Positions 63,148 to 64,000 of a DNA stretch of 64,000 bases are shown here, piece after piece. The DNA lies in NCBI GenBank assembly GCA_963662575.1, contig OY759723.1, positions 3,844,001-3,908,000 on the forward strand. Reading direction: 5' to 3'. Position 1 is the first letter of the stretch; each line of letters starts with the position of its first letter. Below the pieces are notes generated by a model, which had not been told where the DNA came from, did no database searches, and saw only the letters and a list, made by a program, of their open reading frames with translations. The DNA comes from Bin5 sp963662575 (GTDB lineage Bacteria; Chloroflexota; Anaerolineae; Caldilineales; Caldilineaceae). A program made the translations under genes and the position numbers.

Positions 63148-63175
63148 TTGCCAGCCAGAGCGGAAACAGTATAAT
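63148..63175 (+). promoter_or_regulatory. Promoter for the DUF4399-type gene
   Basis: TTGCCA (63148-63153), 16-base spacer, TATAAT (63170-63175). One of the best plus-strand promoters in the window. Confidence 0.7.
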
Positions 63176-63267
63176 TCCCGTGTACGTAAATGCTTATCGA
63201 CAAGTTGCTTCAAGCATTCTGGCTGCAAAAGAATGTACTACGGAAACTACCTTGACGGAGCGTCTCA

Positions 63268-64000
63268 ATGAATAAGATTCACCCCTTGATCCGAGTAGGC
63301 GGCCCAATCCTTGGCGTATTGATACTGATGTACGTCATCAACTTCGCTGTAGATACATTTCGTGCAGATCTGAAAACTGCCCGGGATGCGGAGAGGGAAG
63401 CTACTCTGGCCGCGGTCGATGCCGCCCAGGAACTGGAAGCTGAAGAAGCTGCAACGGCCGAAGCTCAGGCACAGGCCGAGGCTGAGGCCCAGTCCGAAGA
63501 CGCCCAAGAGGAGGCTCCGTCCGAGAGTGTTTTCTTTCTCCAACCGACCACGAATGCAATTGTGCCCCCCACTTTCACTGTGAAAATGGGCGCAGTCGGC
63601 GTAGAAGTTGAACCATCGGGCGACATCGTCCCGGGATCGGGGCATATGCACATCCTTGTCGATACCGATTTCATTGCCGCTGGCGAGGTTATCCCCACCG
63701 ATGAACAGCACCTCCATTTCGGGGATGCTTCGCTCGAGGCAGAGCTGACCCTTACGCCCGGTGAACACACCCTGCATCTGCAGTTCGCCGACGGCGCGCA
63801 TATTGCCCTCGAAGGCGATCAGTATCGAGATACTATCGTCGTCTTTGTCGAAACAGACGCTGCCGAGCAATCCGTTGCCTTCTTTGACCCGCTCGATGGT
63901 GCAACCGTCTCGTCACCGTTTGAAGTTGTAATGGCGGCGACCGGTCTCGTAGTCGAGCCTTCCGGCGATATCAACGAAGGCGCCGGTCACTTCCATATCC
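63268..64000 (+). CDS. Membrane-anchored DUF4399-type repeat protein (5' part)
   Basis: The frame is open from ATG 63268 to the window end (244 codons), with GGAG 7 bases upstream of the start. One N-terminal membrane helix (about 8-26) is followed by an Ala/Glu-rich coiled-coil-like stretch (about 35-85) and then two tandem repeats of about 90 residues, each with a V-x-V-EPSGDI and GH(M/F)HI motif. This His-rich pattern fits DUF4399, a periplasmic beta-domain of unknown function. It continues beyond the window, perhaps with more repeats. Confidence 0.8.
   Translation, partial: MNKIHPLIRVGGPILGVLILMYVINFAVDTFRADLKTARDAEREATLAAVDAAQELEAEEAATAEAQAQAEAEAQSEDAQEEAPSESVFFLQPTTNAIVPPTFTVKMGAVGVEVEPSGDIVPGSGHMHILVDTDFIAAGEVIPTDEQHLHFGDASLEAELTLTPGEHTLHLQFADGAHIALEGDQYRDTIVVFVETDAAEQSVAFFDPLDGATVSSPFEVVMAATGLVVEPSGDINEGAGHFHI

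Overview
The window looks like a chromosomal segment of a Chloroflexota bacterium (Anaerolineae/Caldilinea-like is my best guess; inferred from gene content, not from a phylogeny). The clues are Tat-type lipoprotein binding proteins, a LysM lipoprotein with a Pro/Thr linker, a deazaflavin (F420)-type reductase family gene, an SMC of about 1230 residues, and a dense load of phytanoyl-CoA dioxygenases and sulfatases of the kind common in marine or sponge-associated Chloroflexota. Composition is moderately GC-rich. No phage, IS element, rRNA or CRISPR array was seen.

Layout. 1-4626: the 3' end of a peptide/nickel-type binding protein, then a four-gene ECF vitamin/metal importer (S, A1, A2, T) with strong inverted repeats before the S gene and between S and A1. 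4750-10789: a PhyH dioxygenase, two Dpp-type permeases, and an amidohydrolase/Rieske/SIS-domain gene set. 11236-18602 (minus): a complete oligopeptide-type ABC importer (SBP, B, D, F, C) ending in a second PhyH. 19037-30526: housekeeping genes, namely tRNA-Leu with a near-consensus promoter, mltG, the GDP-D-rhamnose pair rmd/gmd, a DUF4062 protein, a Nudix hydrolase, pheT, rnz, a YfcE-type phosphodiesterase and a LysM lipoprotein.

30539-50389 is a 20-kb block entirely on the minus strand that reads as a catabolic island for sulfated or modified carbohydrates: two sugar ABC importers (binding protein plus two permeases each, no ATPase), two tandem formylglycine-type sulfatases, one sulfatase-fold hydrolase with Thr in place of the catalytic Cys, a polysaccharide deacetylase, a DegT aminotransferase, a Gfo/Idh/MocA oxidoreductase, an aldehyde dehydrogenase and two PhyH dioxygenases. 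The likely logic is desulfation and deacylation outside or at the envelope, import, then oxidation and transamination. The substrate cannot be read from sequence.

50564-64000: mixed metabolic and housekeeping genes (Ddn-like reductase, a PyrK-like flavoprotein, an autoprocessing P1 peptidase, SufE, a small well-expressed-looking 65-residue protein, a methyltransferase), a molybdenum-hydroxylase maturation set (two XdhC-type proteins and a MocA-like transferase) around a TerC gene, a membrane protein that looks leaderless, smc, and the start of a DUF4399-type repeat protein.

Recurring regulatory themes read by eye: an extended -10 promoter (TGC followed by TATAAT-like) before several genes, and a strong hairpin at each of the three junctions between a binding-protein gene and its first permease gene. 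No single element is proven new. The best candidates for follow-up are the amidohydrolase/Rieske/SIS set, the Thr-type sulfatase homologue inside the island, and the structured RNA around the ECF genes.
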